64,000 bases of DNA, taken from assembly GCF_038069945.1 (NCBI RefSeq), contig NZ_JBBPEV010000001.1, forward strand, positions 1,116,001 through 1,180,000, in the 5' to 3' direction. Numbering within the stretch: position 1 is the stretch's first letter; every line of letters begins with the position of its first letter. The notes beneath the pieces are model-generated. The model saw only the letters and a program-made list of their open reading frames with translations, ran no database searches and was not told where the DNA came from. This DNA comes from Aquabacterium sp. A3 (GTDB lineage: Bacteria; Pseudomonadota; Gammaproteobacteria; Burkholderiales; Burkholderiaceae_C). Shown here piece after piece: positions 1 to 8,081 of the stretch. The position numbers were made by a program, and so were the translations under genes.

Positions 1-696
1 GGCGAGTTCATCAACGGTTTGCGCAAAGGCGCCATCACCGACGTGGTGCGCACCTACGTGCCGGCCCAGAGCATGGAAGAGCAGTGGGACCTGCCCGGCC
101 TGGAGGCCAACCTGCGTGACGAGTGGCACGTGGACGTGGACCTGGTGAAGTGGGTTGACGGCGCCACGGCGGCCGACGACGAAGACGTGCTCAAGCGCGT
201 GCTGGAAGCGGCCGACGCGGCCTACACGGCCAAGGAAACCCAGGTGGGCGCCGAGCAATTTGCTGGCTTTGCTCGCATGGTGCTGCTGCAGTCGCTGGAC
301 AGCCACTGGCGTGAGCACCTGGCCGCACTCGATTACCTGCGCCAGGGCATCCACCTGCGTGGCTATGCCCAAAAGAACCCCAAGCAGGAATACAAGCGCG
401 AAGCCTTCGAGTTGTTTGCCCGCCTGCTGGACGTGGTGAAGATGGACGTGACGCGCGTGCTGTTGACCGTGCGCATCCAGAGCCGCGAAGAAGCCGAGCA
501 GGCCGCCCAGGCCCTGGAGCAGCAGGGCGAGAGCTTTGTGAACGTGAGCTACACCCACCCCAACGAAGACGGCACGGTGGGCACGGACGCCGATCCGGCC
601 ACCGCCCGCCAGGCGGTGCCCCGTGTGGGCCGCAACGACCCCTGCCCTTGCGGCAGCGGCCAGAAGTACAAGAACTGCCACGGCAAGATCGCCTGA
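1..696 (+). CDS. secA: Protein translocase subunit SecA, C-terminal part (cut by window start)
   Basis: The frame is open from the first base, so only the last 231 residues of SecA are present. The sequence matches the SecA helical wing/scaffold region and ends in the zinc-binding SEC-C motif: Cys215, Cys217, Cys226 and His227 of the fragment. SecA is the ATPase motor that drives unfolded preproteins through SecYEG at the inner membrane; the C-terminal zinc motif binds SecB. The acidic, variable linker before the motif is normal. The gene stops 27 bases before argJ on the same strand, an order common in Burkholderiales. The start lies outside the window. Confidence 0.97.
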   Translation, partial: GEFINGLRKGAITDVVRTYVPAQSMEEQWDLPGLEANLRDEWHVDVDLVKWVDGATAADDEDVLKRVLEAADAAYTAKETQVGAEQFAGFARMVLLQSLDSHWREHLAALDYLRQGIHLRGYAQKNPKQEYKREAFELFARLLDVVKMDVTRVLLTVRIQSREEAEQAAQALEQQGESFVNVSYTHPNEDGTVGTDADPATARQAVPRVGRNDPCPCGSGQKYKNCHGKIA

Positions 697-723
697 TCGG
701 CCCTGCCTGCAAGGTAAAGCACC

Positions 724-1953
724 ATGCCCGTCAATCTGAGCGCCCCCAACCCTGCTGATCTGCATCCCGTGCCTGGCGTGAAGCTGGGCATCACCATGGC
801 CGGCGTGCGCAAGGCCAACCGCCGCGACCTGTCGGTCATCCTGCTCGACGAGGGCAGCGCGGTGGCGGGTGTGTTCACCAAAAACCGCTACTGCGCCGCG
901 CCGGTGCAGATCTGCCGCGAACACCTGCAAGACAGCAGCGACATCCGCGCCCTGGTGATCAACACCGGCAACGCCAACGCGGGCACCGGAGAAGACGGCA
1001 TGGTGCGCGCCCGCGCCACCTGCGTGGCCCTGGCCCGCCTGCTGCAACTGTCGCCACGCCAGGTGCTGCCGTTCTCGACCGGCGTCATCATGGAGACGCT
1101 GCCGGTGGACCGCATCGAAGCCGGCCTGCCCGCCGCCATCGCCGACGCGAAGGCCGACAACTGGGCCGTGGCCGCCGAAGGCATCATGACCACGGACACC
1201 CTGCCCAAGGCGTACTCCAAGCAGATCACGCTGGGCGGCCAGACGGTCACCATCACCGGCATCAGCAAGGGCGCCGGCATGATCAAGCCCAACATGGCCA
1301 CCATGCTGGGTTATGTGGCCACCGACGCCAAGGTGGCCCCCGCCCTGCTGCAAAGCCTGGTGACGGATGCGGCCAATGCGTCGTTCAACCGCATCACCAT
1401 CGACGGTGACACCTCGACCAACGACAGCTTTGTGCTGATCGCCACGCGCCAGGCCCAGCACGCCGAGATCACCGACCTGACCAGCGCCGATGGCCAGGCC
1501 TTGCGCGCTGCGCTGATCGAGGTTTCGCAAAAGCTGGCCCAGGCCATCGTGCGCGACGGCGAAGGCGCCACCAAGTTCATCAGCGTGACCATCGAAGGCG
1601 GCCGCACCGAGGCCGAATGCGCCCTGGCGGCCTATGCCATCGCCCACTCGCCGCTGGTCAAGACCGCGTTTTTCGCGTCTGACCCCAATCTGGGCCGCAT
1701 CCTGGCGGCCGTGGGCTACGCGGGCATCGACGACCTGGACCAGAACCTCATCGAGATGCACCTGGACGACGTGCACGTGGTCACCAAGGGCGGGCGCAAC
1801 CCGGCCTACCGCGAGGAAGATGGCCAGCGCGTGATGAAGCAAAGCGAGATCACCATCCGCGTGAACCTGGGGCGCGGCCAGGCCACCACCACGGTGTGGA
1901 CCTGCGACCTCTCGCACGACTACGTCAGCATCAACGCCGATTACCGCAGTTAA
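724..1953 (+). CDS. argJ: Bifunctional glutamate N-acetyltransferase / amino-acid N-acetyltransferase ArgJ
   Basis: This 409-residue protein matches ArgJ along its whole length. ArgJ transfers acetyl from N-acetylornithine to glutamate, recycling the acetyl group in arginine biosynthesis; bifunctional forms also use acetyl-CoA. The family's self-cleavage site is visible as the Ala-Thr pair in the MATMLG segment, with Thr193 as the expected nucleophile and new N-terminus of the beta chain. The KGAGMIKPN segment before it is also typical. The ATG sits 8 bases after an AAGG-type ribosome site. Cytoplasmic. It may be co-transcribed with secA. Confidence 0.96.
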   Translation: MPVNLSAPNPADLHPVPGVKLGITMAGVRKANRRDLSVILLDEGSAVAGVFTKNRYCAAPVQICREHLQDSSDIRALVINTGNANAGTGEDGMVRARATCVALARLLQLSPRQVLPFSTGVIMETLPVDRIEAGLPAAIADAKADNWAVAAEGIMTTDTLPKAYSKQITLGGQTVTITGISKGAGMIKPNMATMLGYVATDAKVAPALLQSLVTDAANASFNRITIDGDTSTNDSFVLIATRQAQHAEITDLTSADGQALRAALIEVSQKLAQAIVRDGEGATKFISVTIEGGRTEAECALAAYAIAHSPLVKTAFFASDPNLGRILAAVGYAGIDDLDQNLIEMHLDDVHVVTKGGRNPAYREEDGQRVMKQSEITIRVNLGRGQATTTVWTCDLSHDYVSINADYRS

Positions 1954-2030
1954 GCGCCAGGCTGCTCAAGTCAGCCCCGCCAACGGTCGATAACCAAGGA
2001 ACGCCTGAACAGGCGGATTGGAGATCGACC

Positions 2031-3296
2031 ATGTCTGACCACAGCCCCAGCGCGGCGTTTCACACCGCCAACCCGCACGCCCTGGCCACCATCCTGGAGG
2101 CCAGCGAGACCCGCTCGATCATCGCGGCCAGCGACATCTTCGACATCAACGGCATGAAGCTGTGGGCGCGCAACCAGCCGGTTTCGCAAGAACTGCAGCG
2201 CAAGTTGATGGACAGATCGCTGCAAAAGCCGCTGGAAACCTGCCTGTTGGCCGAGGATGGCGTGACGCCACAAAGCCTGAAGGACGCGGTGCAGACCCTG
2301 ATCGACCACGAGGGCGTGCTGACGCCCCTGCTGCGCCCCCACGCCCACATCCTGCTGCAAGGCGTGGGCGATGTGCGCCTGCACCCGGTGGTGCAGCTGC
2401 TGTTGAGCGCGGTCGAGGCCGCACGCCCTGCGGCCTTTCACCATGCGGTGCACGCCATGGCCATGGCCGGCGCCATCATGGGTGCGCGCCAGGCCGACCG
2501 CCACCTGGTGGCCCAGGCCATGACGGCCGCCCTGCTGCACGATGTGGGTGAGATGTACATCTCTCCTGAATACGGCGAGGCCGACGCGGCCTACACGCTG
2601 GACGTGGACACGTACCGGCAACTGGTGGTGCACCCGCACATTGGCCAGTTGTTGCTGGGCCAGTTGACCGACTACAGCAAGGACGTGGTGCGGGCCGTGG
2701 GCGAGCACCATGAGCGGCTGGATGGCTCGGGCTACCCGCACCGCTTGACCGGGCCGCAGATGTCTGAGTTGGGCAAGTTGTTGTCGGCCACCGAAGAGGC
2801 CCTGTCTGCCTTGCGGCTGCCGGGCGCCACCTTGCACCACGCCAGCGTGGCCTTGCGCGTGGTGCCGGGCGAGTTTGACGAGCACCTGGCTGGCCCGCTG
2901 GCCGCCGCCGCGCGCGTGGTGGCCCCGCTGAGGGCGCGGCAGTCTGGCGAAGACCTGATGCACGCCTTGTCGCAGCTGGACTTCAGCCTGCAAGGCGCCA
3001 TGAACCGCCTGACACTGATGCTGCCCGACCAACCCAGCGATGGGCTGCAGCGTGCGGCGGCCTTGTGCCACCACCTGTTGCACAAGCTGCGCCAGGGCTG
3101 GAACGAAAGCGGCCTGTGGGGCCCCGGCGCGATGATGATCGACCAGATCGGCGAGGCCGAGGCGGTGCAGGATGCCCTGCGTGCCCGGCTGATCACGATC
3201 GAGCGCATGGCCCGGCTGGCGGCCGGTGAACTGTCGGACGTGGAGCAAGACAGCCTGGACGCCTTTTGCGCCGCCCTGGTGCTGAGCGACGATTGA
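2031..3296 (+). CDS. HD-GYP domain protein, probable cyclic-di-GMP phosphodiesterase
   Basis: A 421-residue protein starting at the ATG at 2031; a longer open frame upstream overlaps argJ and is not used. It carries the HD pair His170-Asp171 and, at residues 226-236, an exact HHExxDGxGYP signature, the hallmark of HD-GYP phosphodiesterases that hydrolyse c-di-GMP. Residues 1-130 hold a helical region without an obvious receiver, and residues 290-421 are a helical tail. No membrane segment is evident, so it is probably cytosolic. The c-di-GMP link is family knowledge; the input signal is not visible. It stands between argJ and ssrA. Confidence 0.85.
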   Translation: MSDHSPSAAFHTANPHALATILEASETRSIIAASDIFDINGMKLWARNQPVSQELQRKLMDRSLQKPLETCLLAEDGVTPQSLKDAVQTLIDHEGVLTPLLRPHAHILLQGVGDVRLHPVVQLLLSAVEAARPAAFHHAVHAMAMAGAIMGARQADRHLVAQAMTAALLHDVGEMYISPEYGEADAAYTLDVDTYRQLVVHPHIGQLLLGQLTDYSKDVVRAVGEHHERLDGSGYPHRLTGPQMSELGKLLSATEEALSALRLPGATLHHASVALRVVPGEFDEHLAGPLAAAARVVAPLRARQSGEDLMHALSQLDFSLQGAMNRLTLMLPDQPSDGLQRAAALCHHLLHKLRQGWNESGLWGPGAMMIDQIGEAEAVQDALRARLITIERMARLAAGELSDVEQDSLDAFCAALVLSDD

Positions 3297-3369
3297 GCCG
3301 GCGCCCTTGAAAATCTCCGTCGGGCCCACATGTCATGCACATGGCCCGGCAGCGGCGGCACAAACCGCC

Positions 3370-3375
3370 TACAAT
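3370..3375 (+). promoter_or_regulatory. Probable -10 element of the ssrA promoter
   Basis: TACAAT lies 12 bases before the mature 5' end of tmRNA. No convincing -35 hexamer is seen 16-18 bases upstream, so the assignment rests on the -10 match and position only. Confidence 0.4.
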
Positions 3376-3387
3376 GGGCTTGTCCTA

Positions 3388-3758
3388 GGGGCCGACCTGG
3401 TTTCGACGTTGGTGCGGATTCGGGACAGGGCATGTCGAGCACCAGTCAGCTCGTAAATCCACTGGAAAAAAACTAACTGCAAACGACGAATCGTTCGCAC
3501 TCGCCGCTTAATACCGGTGAGCCTCTCAACGGTTGGCCTATGGGCCGGGCTTGAGTCGCAAGACAACAGCTGAGAGGTCATTCACATAGGCTGGGTTTGT
3601 GCCGGGTCACTCGGTACAGGCCAAGATCAAGTGACTGGCTGACCTGGTAGCGTGCTGCTGCGCGATCAGGTTGGCGAGATTCAAATCAGACAGCTAAACA
3701 TGTAGATCTGCTCGTTGATGGCTGACGGACGGGGGTTCAATTCCCCCCGGCTCCACCA
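3388..3758 (+). ncRNA. ssrA: Transfer-messenger RNA (one-piece tmRNA)
   Basis: tmRNA rescues stalled ribosomes and tags the unfinished peptide for proteolysis. The 5' GGGGCC pairs with GGCUCC just before the encoded CCA, giving the alanine acceptor-like stem, and a T-arm GGTTCAA segment lies at 3734-3740. The tag reading frame at 3479-3511 encodes ANDESFALAA followed by TAA, the standard proteobacterial tag type ending in ALAA. Length is about 371 bases, with pseudoknot-rich sequence between tag and 3' end. It is a single-piece rather than a permuted tmRNA. A strong terminator follows 7 bases downstream. Confidence 0.97.
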
Positions 3759-3765
3759 AACACAA

Positions 3766-3793
3766 GGGCCCGGATGACCTCCGGGCCCTTTTT
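3766..3793 (+). terminator. Rho-independent terminator of ssrA
   Basis: GGGCCCGGA and TCCGGGCCC form a nine-pair GC stem around a five-base loop (3766-3788), followed directly by TTTTT. It lies just after the tmRNA CCA end. Confidence 0.9.
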
Positions 3794-3816
3794 CTTGCCC
3801 CAGCAAACTATCGCAT

Positions 3817-3845
3817 TTGCAGTTTGTCAGAAATTGACATATATT
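3817..3845 (+). promoter_or_regulatory. Promoter and likely autoregulatory operator of the AbiE-type toxin-antitoxin pair
   Basis: A -35 like TTGCAG (3817-3822) and a -10 TATATT (3840-3845) are separated by 17 bases. The spacer holds the perfect inverted repeat TGTCA-GAAAT-TGACA (3825-3839). The -10 ends only 7 bases before the ATG at 3853 and no Shine-Dalgarno fits, so the mRNA would be leaderless or nearly so. AbiEi antitoxins are known to repress their own promoter through inverted repeats; applying that here is inference. Confidence 0.55.
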
Positions 3846-3852
3846 TTCTTAC

Positions 3853-4473
3853 ATGAACACGACGACCAATACCGCCGAACTGATTCGCCAGCGCATCGAG
3901 GCGATGCTGATCGGGGAGCCTTTCACCCCGACAGCATTCCTGGAGTGCGGCACGCGTGCGTCCGTCGATCAGACCCTCTCCCGCCTCGTCAAGGCAGGGT
4001 CGATTGAGCGTGTGACGCGCGGCATCTTTGTGCGGCCCGAGGTCAGCCGTTTCGTTGGCAAGGTGATGCCCGAGCCTCTTAAGGTGGCCGAGACCGTTGC
4101 AAAGACCACTGGTGCTGTCGTCCAGGTTCATGGTGCTGAAGCGGCGCGTCGGCTCGAACTGACCACGCAGGTCCCGACCCAGTCTGTATTCGTGACATCC
4201 GGCCCGTCGAAGCGCATCCGCGTGGGCAAGATGGAGATCCGCCTGCAGCACGTCTGCCAACGCAAGTTGGCCCTGGCAGGACGACCCGCCGGGCTCGCGC
4301 TTGCGGCGATGTGGTATCTCGGCAAGAAGGAAGTGACGCCTGCTCTCGTCGAGAAGATTCGGCGCAAGCTGGGATCGAGCGAATTCGAGGTGCTGAAGTC
4401 CGCCACCAGTTCAATGCCCGCGTGGATGAGCGACGCCATCTTCCGCAACGAGCGAACGGCCATTCATGCCTGA
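3853..4473 (+). CDS. AbiEi-like antitoxin / DUF6088 family transcriptional regulator
   Basis: A 206-residue basic protein resembling type IV AbiEi antitoxins: an N-terminal winged-helix-like region (residues 5-65, including the turn GSIERVTRGIFVRPE) and a C-terminal antitoxin domain. It should bind DNA to repress its own operon and counteract the nucleotidyltransferase toxin without direct protein contact, as in the AbiE family. The next gene starts inside its last codons (8-base overlap), the usual antitoxin-toxin order. Codon usage is somewhat less GC-biased than the neighbours. The pair sits immediately after the tmRNA terminator, a common landing site for mobile DNA. Confidence 0.8.
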   Translation: MNTTTNTAELIRQRIEAMLIGEPFTPTAFLECGTRASVDQTLSRLVKAGSIERVTRGIFVRPEVSRFVGKVMPEPLKVAETVAKTTGAVVQVHGAEAARRLELTTQVPTQSVFVTSGPSKRIRVGKMEIRLQHVCQRKLALAGRPAGLALAAMWYLGKKEVTPALVEKIRRKLGSSEFEVLKSATSSMPAWMSDAIFRNERTAIHA

Positions 4474-5488
4474 CTCCTTCCTGCACCTAAAAGCTCAAGA
4501 GCAGTCCCAAATCTATCGGGCACTGGCCCCGCAGCTTGCCCGCACGCCCGTCGTACTGGAAAAGGATGTCTGGGTCTGCTGGGTGCTGCAGGCCCTGTTC
4601 ACCATGCCCGACCGACTGCCGATGGCCTTCAAGGGCGGCACATCCCTCTCCAAGGTGTTTGGCGCCATTGCCCGCTTCTCCGAGGACGTGGACATCACGC
4701 TCGACTACCGTGGCTTGGACGGCGCTTTCGACCCGTTTGCCGAAGGCGTCTCACGCAATCGGTTGAAGAAATTCAGCGAGGATCTCAAGTCTTTCGTGCG
4801 CGATCACGCCCACGGTGTTGTGGCGCCGCACTTCCAGAGGATGCTGGCAGAGGAGTTCGATGCCCAAGCGTTCCAGCTTGAAGTCAGCGATGACGGCGAG
4901 CAGATGCGGATACGCTACCCGAGCGTGCTGGAGTCACCGGGAGACTATGTGGGCAACAGCGTCCTGATCGAGTTCGGTGGCCGCAACATCACCGAACCGA
5001 ACGAAGAGCATGAGGTACGGCCTGATATCGCGGAACATGTTGCTGAACTCGATTTCCCTCGATCGCCGGTCAGTGTGCTGTCTCCGGCACGTACCTTCTG
5101 GGAAAAAGCGACGCTGATGCACGTCGAGTGTCAGCGCGACGAGTTCCGCACAGGCGCCGAACGCCTGTCACGCCACTGGTACGACCTGGCCATGCTGGCC
5201 GATCTTGCCCATGGGCAAGCCGCTGTGGCCGATCGCGCTCTGCTCGCCGATGTCGTCAAGCACAAGAAGGCCTTCTACAACGCGAGCTACGCCAACTACG
5301 ACGCATGCTTGTCCGGGCAGCTCAGACTCATTCCGGAAGATGCCGCGCTGGCCGCGCTGCGCGATGACTTCCAGCGCATGATCGGTGCCGGCATGTTCAT
5401 CGGCGAGCCTCCCACTTTCGATGCCATCGTCGATCGCCTGCGTGTGTTGGAAACAGCGATCAATCGTCCTTGGGCACGACTGACCTGA
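4466..5488 (+). CDS. AbiEii/AbiGii-family nucleotidyltransferase toxin
   Basis: This 340-residue protein has the DNA polymerase beta-like nucleotidyltransferase motif of AbiEii toxins: GGTS at residues 57-60 with Lys63, followed by Asp74 and Asp76 in the EDVDI segment, the expected metal ligands. Characterised relatives transfer nucleotides onto tRNA acceptor ends and arrest growth, some giving phage protection by abortive infection. Translation is coupled to the antitoxin by the 8-base overlap. The ORF is intact with no frameshift. It ends 67 bases before the convergent dabA stop. A general AbiEii-domain nucleotidyltransferase without toxic activity is the alternative. Confidence 0.85.
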   Translation: MPDSFLHLKAQEQSQIYRALAPQLARTPVVLEKDVWVCWVLQALFTMPDRLPMAFKGGTSLSKVFGAIARFSEDVDITLDYRGLDGAFDPFAEGVSRNRLKKFSEDLKSFVRDHAHGVVAPHFQRMLAEEFDAQAFQLEVSDDGEQMRIRYPSVLESPGDYVGNSVLIEFGGRNITEPNEEHEVRPDIAEHVAELDFPRSPVSVLSPARTFWEKATLMHVECQRDEFRTGAERLSRHWYDLAMLADLAHGQAAVADRALLADVVKHKKAFYNASYANYDACLSGQLRLIPEDAALAALRDDFQRMIGAGMFIGEPPTFDAIVDRLRVLETAINRPWARLT

Positions 5489-5530
5489 GCCATTGGCTGC
5501 GCCAACGCCACCAGGTCAAATCGCCTTGCA

Positions 5531-5550
5531 ACGGACGGGTTCAAGGGCCC
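5531..5550 (+). repeat. Possible degenerate duplicate of the tmRNA 3' end (vestigial attachment site)
   Basis: ACGGACGGG-TTCAA at 5531-5544 matches ACGGACGGGGGTTCAA in the tmRNA T-arm (3725-3740) with two bases missing. It is followed by CAAGGGCCC, also found just after tmRNA (3763-3771). The similarity brackets the toxin-antitoxin islet. It is short and gapped, so chance is possible. Confidence 0.25.
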
Positions 5551-5555
5551 AGGCC

Positions 5556-8081
5556 TCAGCCCAGCATCACCTCAGCCCACCCTGTCTGGGTGCGCCGCTG
5601 CAGTTGCGCCCCCTCGAAGCGCCACAGGTGCAACCAGCCCTGCGCCACCAGGTGGCGCACCGGCTCGTGGGCCGCCACGATGGCGTCGATCCTGTCGGCC
5701 GGGGCGTCGATCACCACCGTCAGGCGCACGGGGTCGTGCACCCAGCGCTGACCGTCGTGCAGCGACTGGCGCGACAGGCCGATGCGCAGGTCACCCCCAT
5801 TGCCCTCGAACACGCCCAGGTGGCCGCCCACCACGTTGTGCAGCACCTTGTTGCCACTGCCCAGTCGATCGGGGTCGCAGGTGGAGGCGTGGTACTGCCA
5901 GTTGATCCAGTGGGTGACCAGCATGGGCGCCGTGATCAGTTGGGTGAGCCAACTGCCGTCGGGATCGCAGGCGGGGTCATAGTCGTGCAGAAAGCTGCGG
6001 CCCGCCAGGTTGGCGTGCTGCGTGCGCCAGCGGGGGGCGATAACGAAGGCGGCGTTGCCGGCCAGCCCCCACTCGGGACGGGTCTGGGCGCCATCGTTGG
6101 CGCGGCGCTGCAGTTGCTTGTGCAATTGGCGCGCTGTGAGAGGCTGCCCCTGGATCAGGCCCAGCGAGGGGGCACGCTCTTGACGCACGCGGTCGCTGGC
6201 GCGCTGCCAGCGGGGCACCAGGGCCTGCCATGCGGCCAGGGCGTGGGCCGGCAAGAGGTCGGTGTCGAACGCTTCGATGTCGTCGGTGGTGGTGTTGTGC
6301 AGCGCAGCCACAAAGCGCGTGGCCGGCGGGATGCGGCTGCCACGCTGGGCCAGGCCATCGCGCACGGCCGAGTCATTGAGCAGGCGGGCCAGCACGCGGG
6401 CGTTGACCTCGCCGGTCTGTCCGCAGCAGGCGCCGCAATCCAGCGCGGCGGCGTGGGCGTTGTTGTGGCTTTGGCTGCCATGGCCCACCAGCACCACCAG
6501 GGGGGCCAGGGGCAAAGGCGATGCGCTTGGCGGCATGCCCATGCCTTGCAGCACGCGCCCGGCCAGGTCCACCTGCTCGGCCAGGGACAGGCCCGCCAGG
6601 GCCGGACGGCACACCGGCCGGTAGCGCACAGGCAGGCCGGACAGGTCGTCGCGGGCCCGCTCGCCACGGGTGGGATGCAGCCAGCGCAGCAGGGGCCCCA
6701 GGTACGCGACACCCGCGGCCTCGACGAACGAGTAGGCGGCGCCGGGCCAATGGCTGGCCGCCTGCCATGGTGAGGTGATGGCCCAATGGCGCTGACGGGC
6801 CTGGCGTGCGCGTTCGGTCTGATCTGGTGAGGGGCTGGCTTGGTCGGGCGCGGCATCGATGGCGTCGTGCACGTCGATGGCGGGGGCCAGCAGCCCTGGC
6901 AGCTGAGGCCGCCGCTCTGCGCTGCCCAGCGAGGTGTAGGCCACGGGCAGGCCAAAAAATCCGGCCACGCCCAAGGTTTGCACCTCGGGGCACTCGGCCT
7001 CCAGCGCGCGGCGCATGGGTTCGCTGCGCACGTCGATGCAGAAGGCCGCTTGCACCATGGGCGCGGCCTGATGGCCGGCCACAGCAGGCTGTTGCAGTTG
7101 CTGCGCCAGGCGGCGCTGCCAGGACACGTCCAGCGCCAGTTGCCAGACCTCGTCCACCCGCAGGCGGGCGCGGGCATCGTCCAGCACGGCCGGGGCCTCG
7201 CGCCACCGCGACTGCAAGGCGGCGAAGGCGTGGCGCGTGCTGGCGTCGTCCTTGGTGGCCAGCAGGATGGCGCCCCAGGCCAGGCGGATGGCCAGCAGGT
7301 CGCGCAGGTGTGGGTCGTGGCCACCGGCCAGCCGGGCCTGCCAGCCCAGGTACGCGCACCACGACGCCCAGCCATTGACCGACAACAGCACCGCTTCCAG
7401 ATAGTCGGCCCACACGTCTTCCGGCAGGCCGAGTTGCCGCAAGGCCCACGACTCGGCGTCTTCGCGGGTGGCGGGCAGTTGCCCCACGGCCCTTCCCAGC
7501 GTGGGCAAGCCCATCAGCACGCCAATGCCCTGGTCGTGCACCAGGGTGTCACGCCAGAAGGCGTACAGGCCATGGCTGCGCTCAGGCTGCCAGTCGGCCT
7601 GGTCCTGATCGAAGTACGCCGCGCAGGTCTGGCTGACCTGGTGGGTGATGGCCTGCCGCCACGACAGCCGGCGGTGGCGCTGGGCGTCATCGTCCAGCAC
7701 GTCGATGAGCAGGGGCAGTCGGGGCGTGTGGCCTGGCTCGGACAGGGCGTGCACGCAGGCAGCTACGTCGAGCCTGGCGGCCGCTGCAGGCAGATCGGCC
7801 AGGGCCTGGGTCAGGTCCTGGGCGGTGATGCGGCCATCGCGCCAGGCCTGGGCCAAGAGCGCCCGGGGCGGAAACACGCGGATGTCGGCCAGCACGGCCA
7901 TGCGCGCGGCCACCTCCAGCACGGGCATGCCGATGCGCTGCCAGTGCGGGTTGACGGCGATGGCCCGGTCCAGCGGCCAAGTGGGCGCGATGGCCTCGCA
8001 GGCTTGCGCGCAGGCCCGATCGACACGGTCTTGCCAGGGCATGGCGTCGGCCACGCTGCTCAGGTCTGAAACATCACTCAT
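5556..8081 (-). CDS. dabA: DabA, inorganic carbon transporter subunit (DUF2309/UPF0753)
   Basis: An 841-residue protein of the DUF2309 family. DabA is the carbonic-anhydrase-like subunit that pairs with a proton-conducting membrane partner (DabB) to convert CO2 to bicarbonate in one direction and build up cellular inorganic carbon. The four expected zinc-site residues are present: Cys348 and Asp350 in the CIDVRSE motif, His534 in GHGS and Cys549 in LDCGACCG; their spacing matches the characterised Halothiobacillus protein. A GGAG ribosome site lies 7 bases before the ATG. It overlaps the end of dabB by 8 bases, so the two are translationally coupled. Cytoplasmic face of the inner membrane. 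Confidence 0.93.
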   Translation of the reverse strand: MSDVSDLSSVADAMPWQDRVDRACAQACEAIAPTWPLDRAIAVNPHWQRIGMPVLEVAARMAVLADIRVFPPRALLAQAWRDGRITAQDLTQALADLPAAAARLDVAACVHALSEPGHTPRLPLLIDVLDDDAQRHRRLSWRQAITHQVSQTCAAYFDQDQADWQPERSHGLYAFWRDTLVHDQGIGVLMGLPTLGRAVGQLPATREDAESWALRQLGLPEDVWADYLEAVLLSVNGWASWCAYLGWQARLAGGHDPHLRDLLAIRLAWGAILLATKDDASTRHAFAALQSRWREAPAVLDDARARLRVDEVWQLALDVSWQRRLAQQLQQPAVAGHQAAPMVQAAFCIDVRSEPMRRALEAECPEVQTLGVAGFFGLPVAYTSLGSAERRPQLPGLLAPAIDVHDAIDAAPDQASPSPDQTERARQARQRHWAITSPWQAASHWPGAAYSFVEAAGVAYLGPLLRWLHPTRGERARDDLSGLPVRYRPVCRPALAGLSLAEQVDLAGRVLQGMGMPPSASPLPLAPLVVLVGHGSQSHNNAHAAALDCGACCGQTGEVNARVLARLLNDSAVRDGLAQRGSRIPPATRFVAALHNTTTDDIEAFDTDLLPAHALAAWQALVPRWQRASDRVRQERAPSLGLIQGQPLTARQLHKQLQRRANDGAQTRPEWGLAGNAAFVIAPRWRTQHANLAGRSFLHDYDPACDPDGSWLTQLITAPMLVTHWINWQYHASTCDPDRLGSGNKVLHNVVGGHLGVFEGNGGDLRIGLSRQSLHDGQRWVHDPVRLTVVIDAPADRIDAIVAAHEPVRHLVAQGWLHLWRFEGAQLQRRTQTGWAEVMLG

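Noticed and set aside
1896..2030. Upstream extension of the HD-GYP frame into argJ
   Set aside because: It overlaps the argJ 3' end in another frame; the ATG at 2031 starts the sequence that looks like a protein N-terminus.
6840..8069. A 409-codon open frame on the plus strand within dabA
   Set aside because: It is antisense to a clearly conserved DabA with intact active site; high GC opens long mirror frames, and the product has no recognisable motif.
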